Assembly: GCF_003515775.1 (NCBI RefSeq)
Contig: NZ_QWEI01000002.1
Span: 248,001 to 312,000 of the forward strand
Length of the DNA: 64,000 bases
Source of the DNA: Ureibacillus yapensis
GTDB lineage: Bacteria; Bacillota; Bacilli; Bacillales_A; Planococcaceae
Direction: 5' to 3'
A program made the translations under genes and the position numbers. Shown one piece after another: positions 53,291-62,163 of the stretch. Under the pieces are notes generated by a model. It had not been told where the DNA came from, did not search any database, and saw only the letters and a list, made by a program, of their open reading frames with translations. Within the stretch, counting starts at the first letter, position 1. Each line of letters starts with the position of its first letter.

Positions 53291-53389
53291 TCATTAACTA
53301 AAAGTTTATTGGTTTAAAAATTGATGTTGAGTTTAAAATAGCAAAGTTTATTGGTTCTCCATCCCCTACAAACCCTGCTCCTATCACTT

Positions 53390-54181
53390 TCAAGAAGCTA
53401 CCAATTCAATACGGATTTTATCCGCGATCATCGCGATGAACTCTGAGTTTGTCGGCTTTGATTTTAAATGGTGCACCGTGTAGCCGAACATTTGAGAGAT
53501 AGATTCATAGTTTCCGCGGTTCCAGGCCACTTCGATGGCATGGAGGATTGCGCGCTCCACACGTGAAGGCGTTGTTCCGAATTTTTTCGCGATTTCCGGA
53601 TATAATATTTTTGTAACAGAGCCCAATAATTCGATATCATAATAAACCATTTGGATGGCTTCGCGTAAATAAGAATAGCCTTTGATATGCGCCGGAACAC
53701 CGATTTCTTTAATAATAGCCGTAATCGTTGTGTCAAGCTGGCGTTGATTTACCTTGGCTTGTCCTTCCGGTTGAAGTATGCTTTGTCGCTTTACATTATC
53801 TGTTTTCTGTCCTGCACAATGAAGGATTTTTTGAACCAACTGATCGAATTCGAATGGTTTCAACATGAAATATGATGCCCCATATGTTACAGCTTGTTTC
53901 ATGACATCTTCTTGTCCAAACGCAGTAAGCATAATTACTTGCGTTTTTGCCAAACGATCATCACTATACATTACTTCCAGGACGCCTAACCCATCAAGAT
54001 GCGGCATGATAATATCGAGAAGTAAAACGTCCGGCTGGAATTCTTCCAACATTTTAATGCAGAGCTTTCCATTGGAAGCAGTTGCCACTACTTCAATGTC
54101 GTTATGATTTTCAAAATACTGTTCCATTGTTCTCACTAAATCGCGGTTATCGTCGGCAATTGCCACTCTTACTTTCGCCAA
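53390..54181 (-). CDS. spo0A: Stage 0 sporulation response regulator Spo0A
   Basis: The master regulator of sporulation entry, 263 residues. The receiver domain (about 1-120) has the acidic pair in [10 protein letters not shown], the phosphorylated Asp in [13 protein letters not shown] (near residue 55) and the switch Thr and Lys ([16 protein letters not shown]). After a variable linker the Spo0A-specific DNA-binding domain follows, with [20 protein letters not shown] and the conserved [16 protein letters not shown] end. The start is taken as TTG at 54181 after GGGGG; the frame is open ten codons further back. It is followed upstream by spoIVB, the order conserved in spore formers. Confidence 0.97.
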   Translation of the reverse strand: MAKVRVAIADDNRDLVRTMEQYFENHNDIEVVATASNGKLCIKMLEEFQPDVLLLDIIMPHLDGLGVLEVMYSDDRLAKTQVIMLTAFGQEDVMKQAVTYGASYFMLKPFEFDQLVQKILHCAGQKTDNVKRQSILQPEGQAKVNQRQLDTTITAIIKEIGVPAHIKGYSYLREAIQMVYYDIELLGSVTKILYPEIAKKFGTTPSRVERAILHAIEVAWNRGNYESISQMFGYTVHHLKSKPTNSEFIAMIADKIRIELVAS

Positions 54182-54278
54182 AAAAATGCCCCCTTTATTT
54201 TTAAACCCCATCTATTTTTCTTTTTTAAGCATCTTATCTAATTTATGCCATAAAGTTACTCTACTTGACAACTATAAT

Positions 54279-54285
54279 TTCGACA
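54279..54285 (-). promoter_or_regulatory. 0A box upstream of spo0A
   Basis: A perfect Spo0A-binding heptamer TGTCGAA on the minus strand, about 98 bases upstream of the start. A near match, TGTCGAT, lies at 54355-54349. Overlapping the first is a sigma-H-like arrangement (GAAGGTTTT, 12-13 bases, CGAAA). Autoregulation from a sigma-H promoter with 0A boxes is established for B. subtilis spo0A. Confidence 0.55.
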
Positions 54286-54442
54286 ATTTTTAGTCAAAAC
54301 CTTCTATTATTAATAAAATAATCAAGTAGACCGATTGTTTCAAGTTTAATCGACAAAATTTTTAGCAATTCAAACAAATAGGTATAATTTTCCTAGACAT
54401 ACTGTTGTTTATGTAAAAATCGAACATATGATAAGAAAAAAA

Positions 54443-54466
54443 TGTACAATCCCATTGAATTGTACA
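54443..54466 (-). terminator. Terminator of spoIVB
   Basis: TGTACAAT/ATTGTACA inverted repeat 16 bases past the spoIVB stop, followed on the minus strand by TTTTTTTC. Confidence 0.8.
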
Positions 54467-54481
54467 CTTTTTTCTCCTTGC

Positions 54482-55432
54482 TTACTTCGGTGTTTTTTTC
54501 AACATTTCGGTTACAGTAATGGCTGCACCTTTTGACGGATGTTCAACAAACATATGAGTTACGGCTCCAACAAATTTGCCATTCTGAATCACAGGGCTTC
54601 CGCTCATGCCCTGAAGAATGCCCCCTGTTTTTTCGAGCAATTCCTTATCGGTGACAACAAATTGAAGAACATTATCTTCAATTTTAATGATATCAACGTC
54701 AAATGCTTCTACTTCCGAGCCTTCGATTGCTGTATAGATCTCCGCCTTGCCCAAGGCGATTTCTTCGTTATTCATAATTTCGATTGGTTTGCGCAAACTG
54801 TCTTTTATATCGCTTTCCCAGCTGCCAAAAATTCCGTACAGGTCATTTGATTTCACATTCCCAAGGCGAACGTTGTTATTTTCGATTACCGATATTTTGT
54901 AGCCCGGATTTCCTGGACTGCTTTTCTTTATTTGTTCAATGGAGGCCAAAAAAATCGCTCCATTTTTAAATTCAGGTGGTTCCTTTAATACACCATCAAT
55001 GATTTGGTGTCCTAAAGCGCCGTACTGCTTCGATTCGGGATCTATAAAGGTTAATGTTCCTATGCCATCGGTTTCATCCTTTAAGAAGGGCAAGATGTTG
55101 TTTGCTTGTTCACTTGTTAAAGAAATATCACGCTGTTCTTGTGCTTTTTGCCTAACGGTTAACGTCAGCTTGGAGGAATCCAATTGTAGTTTCATTTTCT
55201 CCAAAGAAGTTACATTTGTTCCGTTTACTCCTGTTATAACGTCACCTTTTTTTAACCACTGACCATTTGGTAATAACACATCATGTGCAACATAAATAAA
55301 TGGCAATTGTAACTGTATGCCGATGGATTCACCCATTGGAATTAATTTTTTCGCCAAGGCTTCCCCGTTCGGCGACAAAATGAATACCAAGAGCAAGGCC
55401 ATAGACAACAGATTACGCAAATGGCACTTCAT
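54482..55432 (-). CDS. spoIVB: SpoIVB serine peptidase (S55 family)
   Basis: The sporulation signalling protease secreted by the forespore that triggers pro-sigma-K processing in B. subtilis. A signal/anchor helix (about residues 7-27) leads into a PDZ domain (GESIGIQLQLPFIYVAHDVL, KKGDVITGVNGTNVTSLEKM). The S55 peptidase domain follows with the catalytic His in YGALGHQIIDG (near residue 142), the Asp in VVTDKELLEKTGG and the Ser in GILQGMSGSPVIQNGK (near 284). At 316 residues it is about 110 shorter than the B. subtilis protein (426), mostly in the N-terminal and PDZ region, but all catalytic residues are present. GGAGGTGG precedes the ATG. Confidence 0.94.
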   Translation of the reverse strand: MKCHLRNLLSMALLLVFILSPNGEALAKKLIPMGESIGIQLQLPFIYVAHDVLLPNGQWLKKGDVITGVNGTNVTSLEKMKLQLDSSKLTLTVRQKAQEQRDISLTSEQANNILPFLKDETDGIGTLTFIDPESKQYGALGHQIIDGVLKEPPEFKNGAIFLASIEQIKKSSPGNPGYKISVIENNNVRLGNVKSNDLYGIFGSWESDIKDSLRKPIEIMNNEEIALGKAEIYTAIEGSEVEAFDVDIIKIEDNVLQFVVTDKELLEKTGGILQGMSGSPVIQNGKFVGAVTHMFVEHPSKGAAITVTEMLKKTPK

Positions 55433-55536
55433 GGTCCACCTCCTTTAAGATTTGTACATTTACTATGTGTCACTTGTACTTCATTAATGAGAGGTAAATA
55501 TTTGTTCAGCATTTTTTCTTTTCCTAAAAAGCGTGA

Positions 55537-55575
55537 GATAAAAGGGCCCGTCAAAAAGTGACGACCCCTTCAAAT
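55537..55575 (-). terminator. Probable terminator of recN
   Basis: Imperfect inverted repeat (AAGGGCCCGTCA against TGACGACCCCTT) starting one base past the recN stop. The minus-strand reading ends in GGGCCCTTTTATC. Confidence 0.5.
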
Positions 55576-55576
55576 C

Positions 55577-57280
55577 TTATGCAAATTGGTTTTTCATTTC
55601 TTGTTTTCTAATATCCGCCAGTTTCAATAATTCCGAAGCATGCTGCAACGTAAGGTCCGTTATTTCTGAACCACTCATCATCCTGCTGATTTCCTCTATG
55701 CGATTTTGGATATTAATATTGGAAACCGTCGTATACGTCCGATTCTGTTCCACCTGTTTTTTAATCAAGTAATGCTGGTCGGCCATCGCGGCCACTTGTG
55801 GCAAGTGGGAAATGCATAGTACTTGGGACGAAATTGAGATGGCAGCAATTTTCTCGGCAATTGCCTGGGCAACGCGACCGCTGACACCCGTATCCACTTC
55901 ATCAAAAATAATGGATGTGATTCCATTGGATGAAGAAAAAATCGTCTTTAAAGCAAGCATAATACGGGATAATTCTCCGCCGGACGCAATTTTAGGCAAT
56001 GATTTCGGCGGTTCGCCGACATTTGTCGAGATATAGAATGATACATAGTCTTTACCATTTGTATCAAAACTATGTAAGGAATCAAAATTTACGATAAATT
56101 TTGCTTTTTCCATATGTAAATCGCGAAGTTGTTCCATAATGGCATCGCTTAATTTAACCGCGCTTTGTTTCCTGATTTTCGTTAGATCAAGCGCCAGCTT
56201 TTCCAAAGTATCTTCCATTGCTTTAATTTTTTTCTCGTTATTTTGGATGGTTTCATCGCGGTTTTGCAATTGAATCAGTTCATCCTGAATTTTATCAAAA
56301 TACTCAAGGATTTCTTCAACGGTCGTACCATATTTCCTTTTCATGGATTGATATTGCGCCAAACGTTGTTCAACATCATTCAATCGATTTGGGTCAAACT
56401 CTAAATCATCGAGTACACTTTTAATTTGATGCGCGGCATCTTGCAGCGCATAAAAAGAGGAATTGACGGCTTCAGATGCATCCTTGAATTGGTCATCCAG
56501 CTCGACAACATCTTCCAATGCACTCATTGCATCTCCAATATTATCCAAACCCTTTAATTCACCGGAAATTGATTCGTAGGCGATGTTTGCACGTTCGAAA
56601 ATTTTATGGAAATTGGATAGCCGTTTCCGTTCTTCCAGCAATTGTTCCTCTTCGCCAATTTTCAAACTTGCTTCTTCCAATTCGTTAATCTGGAATTGGT
56701 ATAAGTCAATTCTTTGCGCAATTCTTTGTTCGTCCATGCTGATTGCGGCAATTTCCCGTTTAAATTCGCGATATTCTTGGTACTTTTCAATGTATTGTTG
56801 TTTCACGTCACCAAGGTCACCGGCTGCAAAATGATCCAGCAAATCGATATGCCTTTTTTCATCCATCAATTCCTGGTTTTCATGCTGTCCATGAATATCA
56901 ATCAAGGTGGAGCCAATTTCACGAAGAACGGATAAAGGCACCAATTTCCCGTTCACGCGGCATACGCTTTTACCGCTATCGTTTAAGTCACGGCGTAAAA
57001 TAATTGTCCCTTCTTCACATTCCACTCCGTATTCTTCCAATTTGGAGTAGGTGGGATGCTGATCATTTAAAATTGTAAAGAGACCCGTTAATTCAGCCTT
57101 TTTAGCGCCATGCCGGATAAATTCTAGAGAAGCTCGTCCACCCGCCAATAAGTGAACTGCATCAATAATGATTGATTTCCCTGCCCCTGTTTCCCCGGTC
57201 AGAACAGTCAACCCATCAGAAAAATCAACGGTTAAGTCATCAATAATTGCAAAATTACGGATACTAAGTTCCTTTAACAA
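55577..57280 (-). CDS. recN: DNA repair protein RecN
   Basis: A 567-residue SMC-like ATPase acting at DNA double-strand breaks. The Walker A loop GETGAGKSIIIDAVHLL lies near residue 30, a long coiled-coil region near 150-370 with the bend between its arms, the ABC signature SGGELSRIMLAL near 430 and Walker B SIIFDEVDTGVSG near 460. The start is TTG at 57280 (MLKELSIRNFAII), six to seven bases after GAGGTG; the frame is open 16 codons upstream. It follows argR by about 100 bases, the order found in most Bacillales. Confidence 0.96.
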   Translation of the reverse strand: MLKELSIRNFAIIDDLTVDFSDGLTVLTGETGAGKSIIIDAVHLLAGGRASLEFIRHGAKKAELTGLFTILNDQHPTYSKLEEYGVECEEGTIILRRDLNDSGKSVCRVNGKLVPLSVLREIGSTLIDIHGQHENQELMDEKRHIDLLDHFAAGDLGDVKQQYIEKYQEYREFKREIAAISMDEQRIAQRIDLYQFQINELEEASLKIGEEEQLLEERKRLSNFHKIFERANIAYESISGELKGLDNIGDAMSALEDVVELDDQFKDASEAVNSSFYALQDAAHQIKSVLDDLEFDPNRLNDVEQRLAQYQSMKRKYGTTVEEILEYFDKIQDELIQLQNRDETIQNNEKKIKAMEDTLEKLALDLTKIRKQSAVKLSDAIMEQLRDLHMEKAKFIVNFDSLHSFDTNGKDYVSFYISTNVGEPPKSLPKIASGGELSRIMLALKTIFSSSNGITSIIFDEVDTGVSGRVAQAIAEKIAAISISSQVLCISHLPQVAAMADQHYLIKKQVEQNRTYTTVSNINIQNRIEEISRMMSGSEITDLTLQHASELLKLADIRKQEMKNQFA

Positions 57281-57376
57281 AAAAATCACCTCTACAATTG
57301 GCTTTATACAAAAAATACCCCACTGCAAACTAATTTAAATCATCGTTTCCAAATCATGGTACTTTCCGGAATATCG

Positions 57377-57826
57377 TTAAATTAAATTTAAAAGGCGTTC
57401 TTTCAGAATTTCACGATCTTCTTCACGGCGGCAGATGATTAAAATGGTATCATCCCCGGAAAGGGTTCCCAAAATTTCGTTCCATTCCAAATGATCCAAT
57501 AATACCGCAATTGCATTCCCATTACCAGGCAGCGTTTTCAACATTAGAAAATGAGAAACTCCATCAATGCTTACAAACGAATCAGTCAAAGCTCTTTGCA
57601 GTTTTTGCAGAGGATTAAAACGTTGATCGGCCGGCAGACTGTATTTATATCGTCCATCTTGGAGCGGGACTTTAACCAGGTGCAGTTCTTTAATATCACG
57701 GGAAACGGTTGCTTGCGTCACGTTATAACCAGCATCTTTCAGACAATCCACCAAGTCATCTTGTGTTTCAATTTCATTATTCGTAACAATTTCACGAATG
57801 CGCATATGGCGTTGGCCCTTATTCAT
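57377..57826 (-). CDS. argR: Arginine repressor ArgR/AhrC
   Basis: A 149-residue transcription factor, the same length as B. subtilis AhrC. The N-terminal winged helix contains [18 protein letters not shown] (near residues 37-54). The C-terminal domain that binds arginine and forms the hexamer has [15 protein letters not shown] near residue 125. It represses arginine synthesis and activates arginine catabolism. The ATG at 57826 ([10 protein letters not shown]) has GAGGTGA upstream; a longer frame back to 57889 lacks one. An ARG-box-like AT-rich sequence lies just upstream. Confidence 0.96.
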   Translation of the reverse strand: MNKGQRHMRIREIVTNNEIETQDDLVDCLKDAGYNVTQATVSRDIKELHLVKVPLQDGRYKYSLPADQRFNPLQKLQRALTDSFVSIDGVSHFLMLKTLPGNGNAIAVLLDHLEWNEILGTLSGDDTILIICRREEDREILKERLLNLI

Positions 57827-57840
57827 TCCGCTCACCTCAT

Positions 57841-57862
57841 ATGAATATTTATGTATATTTAT
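57841..57862. promoter_or_regulatory. Possible ARG box in front of argR
   Basis: ATGAATATTTATGTATATTT (57841-57860), about 15-35 bases upstream of the start, contains TGAATATTTAT, resembling half of the arginine-operator consensus (TGAATAWWWATTCA). Autoregulation is plausible, but the second half-site is poor. Confidence 0.3.
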
Positions 57863-57891
57863 ACTACCACTTTCACCAAAAAACGACAAGA

Positions 57892-57928
57892 AAAAGAGGG
57901 AGTCTCATAAAATGAGACTCCCTCTTTT
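57892..57928 (-). terminator. Terminator of the dxs-tlyA unit
   Basis: Perfect 17-bp inverted repeat (57892-57908 and 57912-57928) with a 3-nt loop. On the minus strand it ends in CCTCTTTTTCTT. Its right arm is also the start of the first unit of a tandem repeat that continues to 58.13 kb. Confidence 0.85.
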
Positions 57929-58133
57929 CTGCGCCGAAAGCGCAGCGACAGGTGCAAAAATTCTAAGGAAATAACCATTGAAAGAGCCAAATCATGAGAC
58001 TCCCTCTTTTCTGCGCTGAAAGTGAAACGACAGGCGCAAAAATCCTTAAGAAATAATTATTGAAAGAGCCAAAAAAATTCATGAGACTCCCTATTTTCTG
58101 CACCGAAAGCGTAGCGACAGGCACAAAAATCCC
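57912..58133. repeat. Three-unit tandem repeat between tlyA and argR
   Basis: Units begin at 57912, 57994 and 58081 with ATGAGACTCCCT (periods 82 and 87). Each continues TTTTCTGC, a small hairpin (CTGCGCCGAAAGCGCAG in unit 1, degenerate in the others), CGACAGG, GCAAAAAT and, in units 1 and 2, AAGAAATAA(C/T)(C/T)ATTGAAAGAGCC. No coding potential was seen. Confidence 0.85.
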
Positions 58134-58149
58134 TATAATTTCTTTCTCT

Positions 58150-58971
58150 CTATTTATCCAACTCACTATGCGCCGCATCGACTACCGCTTTAAAGTCTGT
58201 GAAAGGCGGCGCTTCTTGTCCATCTTCCGGATTGACCAGATGGAAGAGAAATTCAATATTCCCTTCCCCACCCGTTATGGGTGAATACGAAGCATCCTTC
58301 ACAACAAATCCAATTTCCGTTGCCATCCGCGCGGTTCCTTCCAGAACTTCCAAGTGGACTTTTGGATCACGGACGATCCCTTTTTTTCCGACTTTTTCTT
58401 TCCCTGCCTCAAATTGAGGTTTAACAAGGGCCATGACATCACCGCCAGGCAACAGAATCGTCTTTAAGACCGGCAATATCAGCGACAATGAAATAAAGGA
58501 AACATCAATCGTTGAAAATTCGGGCAAGCCTTCCGTAAAGTCTTCGGGCTTGGAATAGCGGAAATTGGTCTTCTCCATTACCGTAACACGTTCATCAGAG
58601 CGGATTTTCCAGGCTAACTGGTTGGAACCTACATCCAGTGCATAGCAGTGCTTGGCGCCATTTTGCAGCGCGCAATCCGTGAAACCTCCAGTTGAGGAGC
58701 CAATATCGAGCATTAATTTTCCTTCAACCGTCATATCGAAAATTTCCAAAGCTTTTTCCAGTTTCAAGCCTCCGCGGCTCACATATTTCAATTGTGAACC
58801 TTTTACTTGAAGCGGGGCATCCACTGGTATTTTTTCTCCGGCTTTATCGATTCGTGTTTCATTTGTATAGACAAGGCCTGCCATAATCGAGCGCTTTGCT
58901 TTTTCCCGGGTTTCACATAACCCCCGTTCCACCAATAAAATATCCACTCGTTCTTTTATTTGCTTTGTCAT
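58150..58971 (-). CDS. tlyA: TlyA family rRNA methyltransferase (YqxC)
   Basis: A 273-residue protein: an N-terminal S4 RNA-binding domain (about residues 6-65, [20 protein letters not shown]) and an FtsJ-like methyltransferase domain with the SAM loop [17 protein letters not shown] near residue 87 and [12 protein letters not shown] near 155. The conserved catalytic lysine of [12 protein letters not shown] is present. In other bacteria TlyA makes 2'-O-methylcytidine in 16S and 23S rRNA, which affects capreomycin susceptibility. It overlaps dxs by four bases (ATGA). Confidence 0.93.
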   Translation of the reverse strand: MTKQIKERVDILLVERGLCETREKAKRSIMAGLVYTNETRIDKAGEKIPVDAPLQVKGSQLKYVSRGGLKLEKALEIFDMTVEGKLMLDIGSSTGGFTDCALQNGAKHCYALDVGSNQLAWKIRSDERVTVMEKTNFRYSKPEDFTEGLPEFSTIDVSFISLSLILPVLKTILLPGGDVMALVKPQFEAGKEKVGKKGIVRDPKVHLEVLEGTARMATEIGFVVKDASYSPITGGEGNIEFLFHLVNPEDGQEAPPFTDFKAVVDAAHSELDK

Positions 58972-60875
58972 ACGTATTTTGTACCCTCAATTTTTTTAAT
59001 TTTTACGAGTTGTTGGATACGTGCGACTGCTTCTTCTTTCGTTAAGTCGATTTCTTCCAGCAGTAAATCGACGCTTCCTTGTTCGATAAATAGATCTGGA
59101 ATACCCATACGCTCAACCTCTACATCTAAATAGTCGTTATCGCTGGCAAATTCCAGTACTGCACTGCCGAATCCTCCTTGCAAAATGGCCTCTTCAATTG
59201 TTAAAATCGGCGTTTTTGCTGCAAACAATTGATGCAGCATGGCTTCATCCATCGGTTTAATAAAGCGTGCATTCACTACTTGTACATCAATTCCTTGCTC
59301 GGCCAGGATGTTGGCTGCATCTAAAGCCATTGAAATCGTTGTACCGAATGTTAAGATACAAGCATCCTTGCCTTCTTTTAAAACTTCCCAGCTGCCAATT
59401 GGAATAGTTGTCATTTCTTCATCCATCGGCACGCCCAATCCATTGCCGCGAGGATAACGCAATGCAATCGGTCCGTCGTTATACTCAACCGCTGTTTTTA
59501 CCATATGCTGCCCTTCATTTTCATCTTTTGGCATCATTAATACCATATTCGGCAAATGTCTCAAAAAGGCAATATCAAATACTCCTTGATGGGTTTCTCC
59601 GTCTGCCCCGACTAATCCCGCACGGTCAATGCCAATGAATACATTCAGGTTGGCTCTGGCAATATCATGCAGCACTTGGTCATAGGCACGTTGAAGGAAT
59701 GTTGAATAGATGGATAAATACGGCTTCATTCCTTGTGTTGCCAAGCCTGCAGCCATTGTTGTGGCATGTTGTTCCGCTATTCCCACATCAAAGAAACGGC
59801 TAGGGAAATCGCGCTGGATGCCTTCCATTTTCGAACCTACCGGCATAGCTGGTGTAATGGCCACAATGCGTTCATCTGTTTCCATCAATTTTCGGACAGA
59901 TTCCGAAATCAGGCTGCTCCATCCAGGTCCTTTTGCTTTTGATTTAACGAAATCACCTGTTTCCATTTTATATGGACCTGTTCCATGCCATGTACCGATT
60001 GTATCTTCCTCGGCTGGCTTGTAGCCTTTTCCTTTTTTCGTAATTACATGAACAAGGACCGGCCCTTTTACTTTTTTGGCATATTCAAGCGTTTTGTCCA
60101 ACGCTTCAAAATCATGTCCATCAATCGGACCTAAATAAGTAAAGCCCAATTCTTCAAAGAAAGCGCCGCCTGAAACAACTAAATATTTTAAGCTATCTTT
60201 CAGTCGTTCCGCTGTACTTGCCACTTTTCCGCCCAACAAAGGAATCTTTTTCATGAGCACTTCGATATCTTCTTTTGCTCTGGAATACTCTTTTGCTGTA
60301 CGGAGGCGTCCCAAGATATTGTGCAATGCACCAACATTCGGGGCAATCGACATTTCGTTGTCGTTTAAAATGACAATCATGTTCGTTTTTTCATGACCGA
60401 TGTGATTCAGTGCTTCCAGTGCCATACCACCCGTCAAGGCACCGTCTCCAATTATCGGAACCACATGGTTTGCTTCCCTTTTGATATCGCGGGCAACCGC
60501 CATTCCCATGGCCGCTGAAAGGGAAGTCGAACTATGTCCCGTTTCCCATTCATCATGTTCGCTCTCGGCTCTTTTAGGAAAGCCGCTTAACCCCTTAAAT
60601 TGACGCAACGTATCAAACTGCCCGGCACGGCCAGTCAAAATTTTATGAACATATGCTTGGTGTCCAACATCCCATATAAACTTATCTTTTGGGCTATTGA
60701 ATGCTTTATGCAAAGCAATCGTCAGTTCTACCACACCGAGATTCGGGCCAATATGTCCACCTGTGATTGAGCATTTCTCAATCAGAAAAGAGCGAATTTC
60801 CCTGCTTAAGGATTCGAGCTCCTTATTGGTCATTTTTTTCAAAAAGGATGGACTGGTAATTTTAGTTAAATCCAT
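58968..60875 (-). CDS. dxs: 1-deoxy-D-xylulose-5-phosphate synthase
   Basis: A 635-residue thiamine-diphosphate enzyme condensing pyruvate and glyceraldehyde-3-phosphate, the first step of the MEP isoprenoid route. The thiamine motif [18 protein letters not shown] ends in ILNDNEMSI near residue 175, the transketolase domain has [15 protein letters not shown] near 370 and [15 protein letters not shown] near 430, and [15 protein letters not shown] marks the C-terminal domain. AGGTGTG lies upstream of the ATG. It is co-transcribed with tlyA and follows ispA after a 167-base gap. Confidence 0.96.
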   Translation of the reverse strand: MDLTKITSPSFLKKMTNKELESLSREIRSFLIEKCSITGGHIGPNLGVVELTIALHKAFNSPKDKFIWDVGHQAYVHKILTGRAGQFDTLRQFKGLSGFPKRAESEHDEWETGHSSTSLSAAMGMAVARDIKREANHVVPIIGDGALTGGMALEALNHIGHEKTNMIVILNDNEMSIAPNVGALHNILGRLRTAKEYSRAKEDIEVLMKKIPLLGGKVASTAERLKDSLKYLVVSGGAFFEELGFTYLGPIDGHDFEALDKTLEYAKKVKGPVLVHVITKKGKGYKPAEEDTIGTWHGTGPYKMETGDFVKSKAKGPGWSSLISESVRKLMETDERIVAITPAMPVGSKMEGIQRDFPSRFFDVGIAEQHATTMAAGLATQGMKPYLSIYSTFLQRAYDQVLHDIARANLNVFIGIDRAGLVGADGETHQGVFDIAFLRHLPNMVLMMPKDENEGQHMVKTAVEYNDGPIALRYPRGNGLGVPMDEEMTTIPIGSWEVLKEGKDACILTFGTTISMALDAANILAEQGIDVQVVNARFIKPMDEAMLHQLFAAKTPILTIEEAILQGGFGSAVLEFASDNDYLDVEVERMGIPDLFIEQGSVDLLLEEIDLTKEEAVARIQQLVKIKKIEGTKYV

Positions 60876-60919
60876 CTCTCACACACCTTTTCATTCTTTT
60901 TATTCTTGAAAAGCGGAAA

Positions 60920-60972
60920 ACGCCCGCTTAGCTCCGCGTCGACGAAAATATCACGTCCTGTGGAATCGCGCC
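60920..60972. repeat. GC-rich intergenic element between ispA and dxs, possible dispersed repeat
   Basis: The stretch ACGCCCGCTTAGCTCCGCG - TCGACGAAAATATCACGTCC - TGTGGAATCGCGCC stands out from its AT-rich surroundings and is non-coding. I believe similar sequences are interspersed in related genomes, but only one copy was noticed here. A CCACTGT/ACAGTGG inverted repeat follows at 60974-61011. Confidence 0.35.
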
Positions 60973-61000
60973 CTCCACTGTCAAAAAAAACGTATAGTCT

Positions 61001-61029
61001 ATTATAACAGTGGAAGCAGCTATTCAAAA
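61001..61029 (-). promoter_or_regulatory. Candidate promoter of dxs
   Basis: A perfect TATAAT -10 box on the minus strand (61006-61001), 17 bases after a weak TTTTGA, 125 bases upstream of the dxs start. It suggests dxs can be transcribed apart from the xseA-xseB-ispA genes. Confidence 0.35.
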
Positions 61030-61042
61030 GAACTTCCTCTCA

Positions 61043-61927
61043 TTAGCTGCTTCTTTTGATAATATACTCTGCAAGTTCTTCCAATAACGTTGTGTCTCTT
61101 TCAATTGATTGTAACGTACGAATAGCTTGATTATAATGATTTTCCAATTTTTCTTTTGCTCCGTCGAGTGAAAGAAGTGCAGGATATGTACTCTTATGGC
61201 TCTCCAAGTCTTTTCCTGCCGTTTTTCCTAGCTCTTCGCTTGTTCCTACAATATCCAGAATATCATCTTGGATTTGGAATGCCAGCCCAATATGATCGGC
61301 ATATTCTACCAACGCTTTTCTTTCGCTGTCAGTTGCATCCGACAAAACGGCACCTGACTCTATGCTGAATCGCAGCAAAGCCCCCGTCTTGTTTCGGTGC
61401 ACCTTCTCAAGCTCAGACAAATTTAATTGGCGGCTCTCACCGTCTATGTCCAGCACTTGCCCGCCGACCATTCCTTCTGCACCGGCAGCAACACTTAGTA
61501 AGTTGATTAATTCTACTCGTTTCTCCGGATTCACTGCCTGCATTCTGGCAAGAACACCAAAACTCAATGAATTTAAAGCATCCCCTGCCAAAGTCGCCAA
61601 TGCTTCTCCGTAAACAACATGGTTTGTTGGTTTCCCACGTCGCAACTCATCATCATCCATGCTCGGCAGATCATCATGGATCAATGAATATGTATGGATC
61701 ATTTCCACTGCGGCACCAATCGTGAATGCTTCCTGCTGTTTATTATGGAACATTTCGCAAACGGCTAATACAAATAGAGGCCGAATTCTCTTTCCACCAG
61801 CTTTTAATGAATAGAGCATCGATTCCTTTAATTGTGCCGGAGCTGAAATTCGTTCAACCAGAGAATAGAGCTCTTCTTCTAATTTGGGTAAATTTAGCTT
61901 CATAAATTCAGTTAAATGGTTTGTCAT
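61043..61927 (-). CDS. ispA: Farnesyl diphosphate synthase (polyprenyl synthetase)
   Basis: A 294-residue trans-prenyltransferase making C15 farnesyl diphosphate from IPP and DMAPP/GPP. The first aspartate-rich motif is HDDLPSMDDDELRRGKP near residue 83. The second is FQIQDDILDIVGT near 220. KAGGKRIRPLFVLA and GGQVLDIDGE are further family signatures. It starts two bases after xseB and continues the xseA-xseB-ispA operon. Confidence 0.95.
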   Translation of the reverse strand: MTNHLTEFMKLNLPKLEEELYSLVERISAPAQLKESMLYSLKAGGKRIRPLFVLAVCEMFHNKQQEAFTIGAAVEMIHTYSLIHDDLPSMDDDELRRGKPTNHVVYGEALATLAGDALNSLSFGVLARMQAVNPEKRVELINLLSVAAGAEGMVGGQVLDIDGESRQLNLSELEKVHRNKTGALLRFSIESGAVLSDATDSERKALVEYADHIGLAFQIQDDILDIVGTSEELGKTAGKDLESHKSTYPALLSLDGAKEKLENHYNQAIRTLQSIERDTTLLEELAEYIIKRSS

Positions 61928-61929
61928 AA

Positions 61930-62160
61930 TTAGTCCTCTCCGTTTGCCGATTCAAATGGTTGTTTTTCACCTTGATCATTCACGATTGAAATTAATTGTT
62001 TTTCTGCATTTTGTAATTTTTGATGGCAATATTGGGATAATTCCATCCCTTTTTTATACAAATCAATCGCTTCCTCCAAAGGCACGTCCCCTTGTTCGAG
62101 TTTACGCACGATTTCTTCTAGTTCTGACATGCTTTGGGCAAATGGCTGTTGGTTCTCCAC
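61930..62160 (-). CDS. xseB: Exodeoxyribonuclease VII small subunit
   Basis: A 76-residue helical protein with the typical pattern FAQSMSELEEIVRKLEQGDV and LEEAIDLYKKGMELSQYCHQ. It forms exonuclease VII with XseA, degrading single-stranded DNA to oligonucleotides. It begins three bases after xseA and ends two bases before ispA. The C-terminal tail (KQPFESANGED) is acidic and variable. Confidence 0.95.
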   Translation of the reverse strand: MENQQPFAQSMSELEEIVRKLEQGDVPLEEAIDLYKKGMELSQYCHQKLQNAEKQLISIVNDQGEKQPFESANGED

Positions 62161-62163
62161 TTT

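Noticed and set aside
57912-58133. CRISPR array
   Set aside because: Three direct repeats with spacing of 82-87 bp, but the whole unit is repeated, with no unique spacers and no cas genes.
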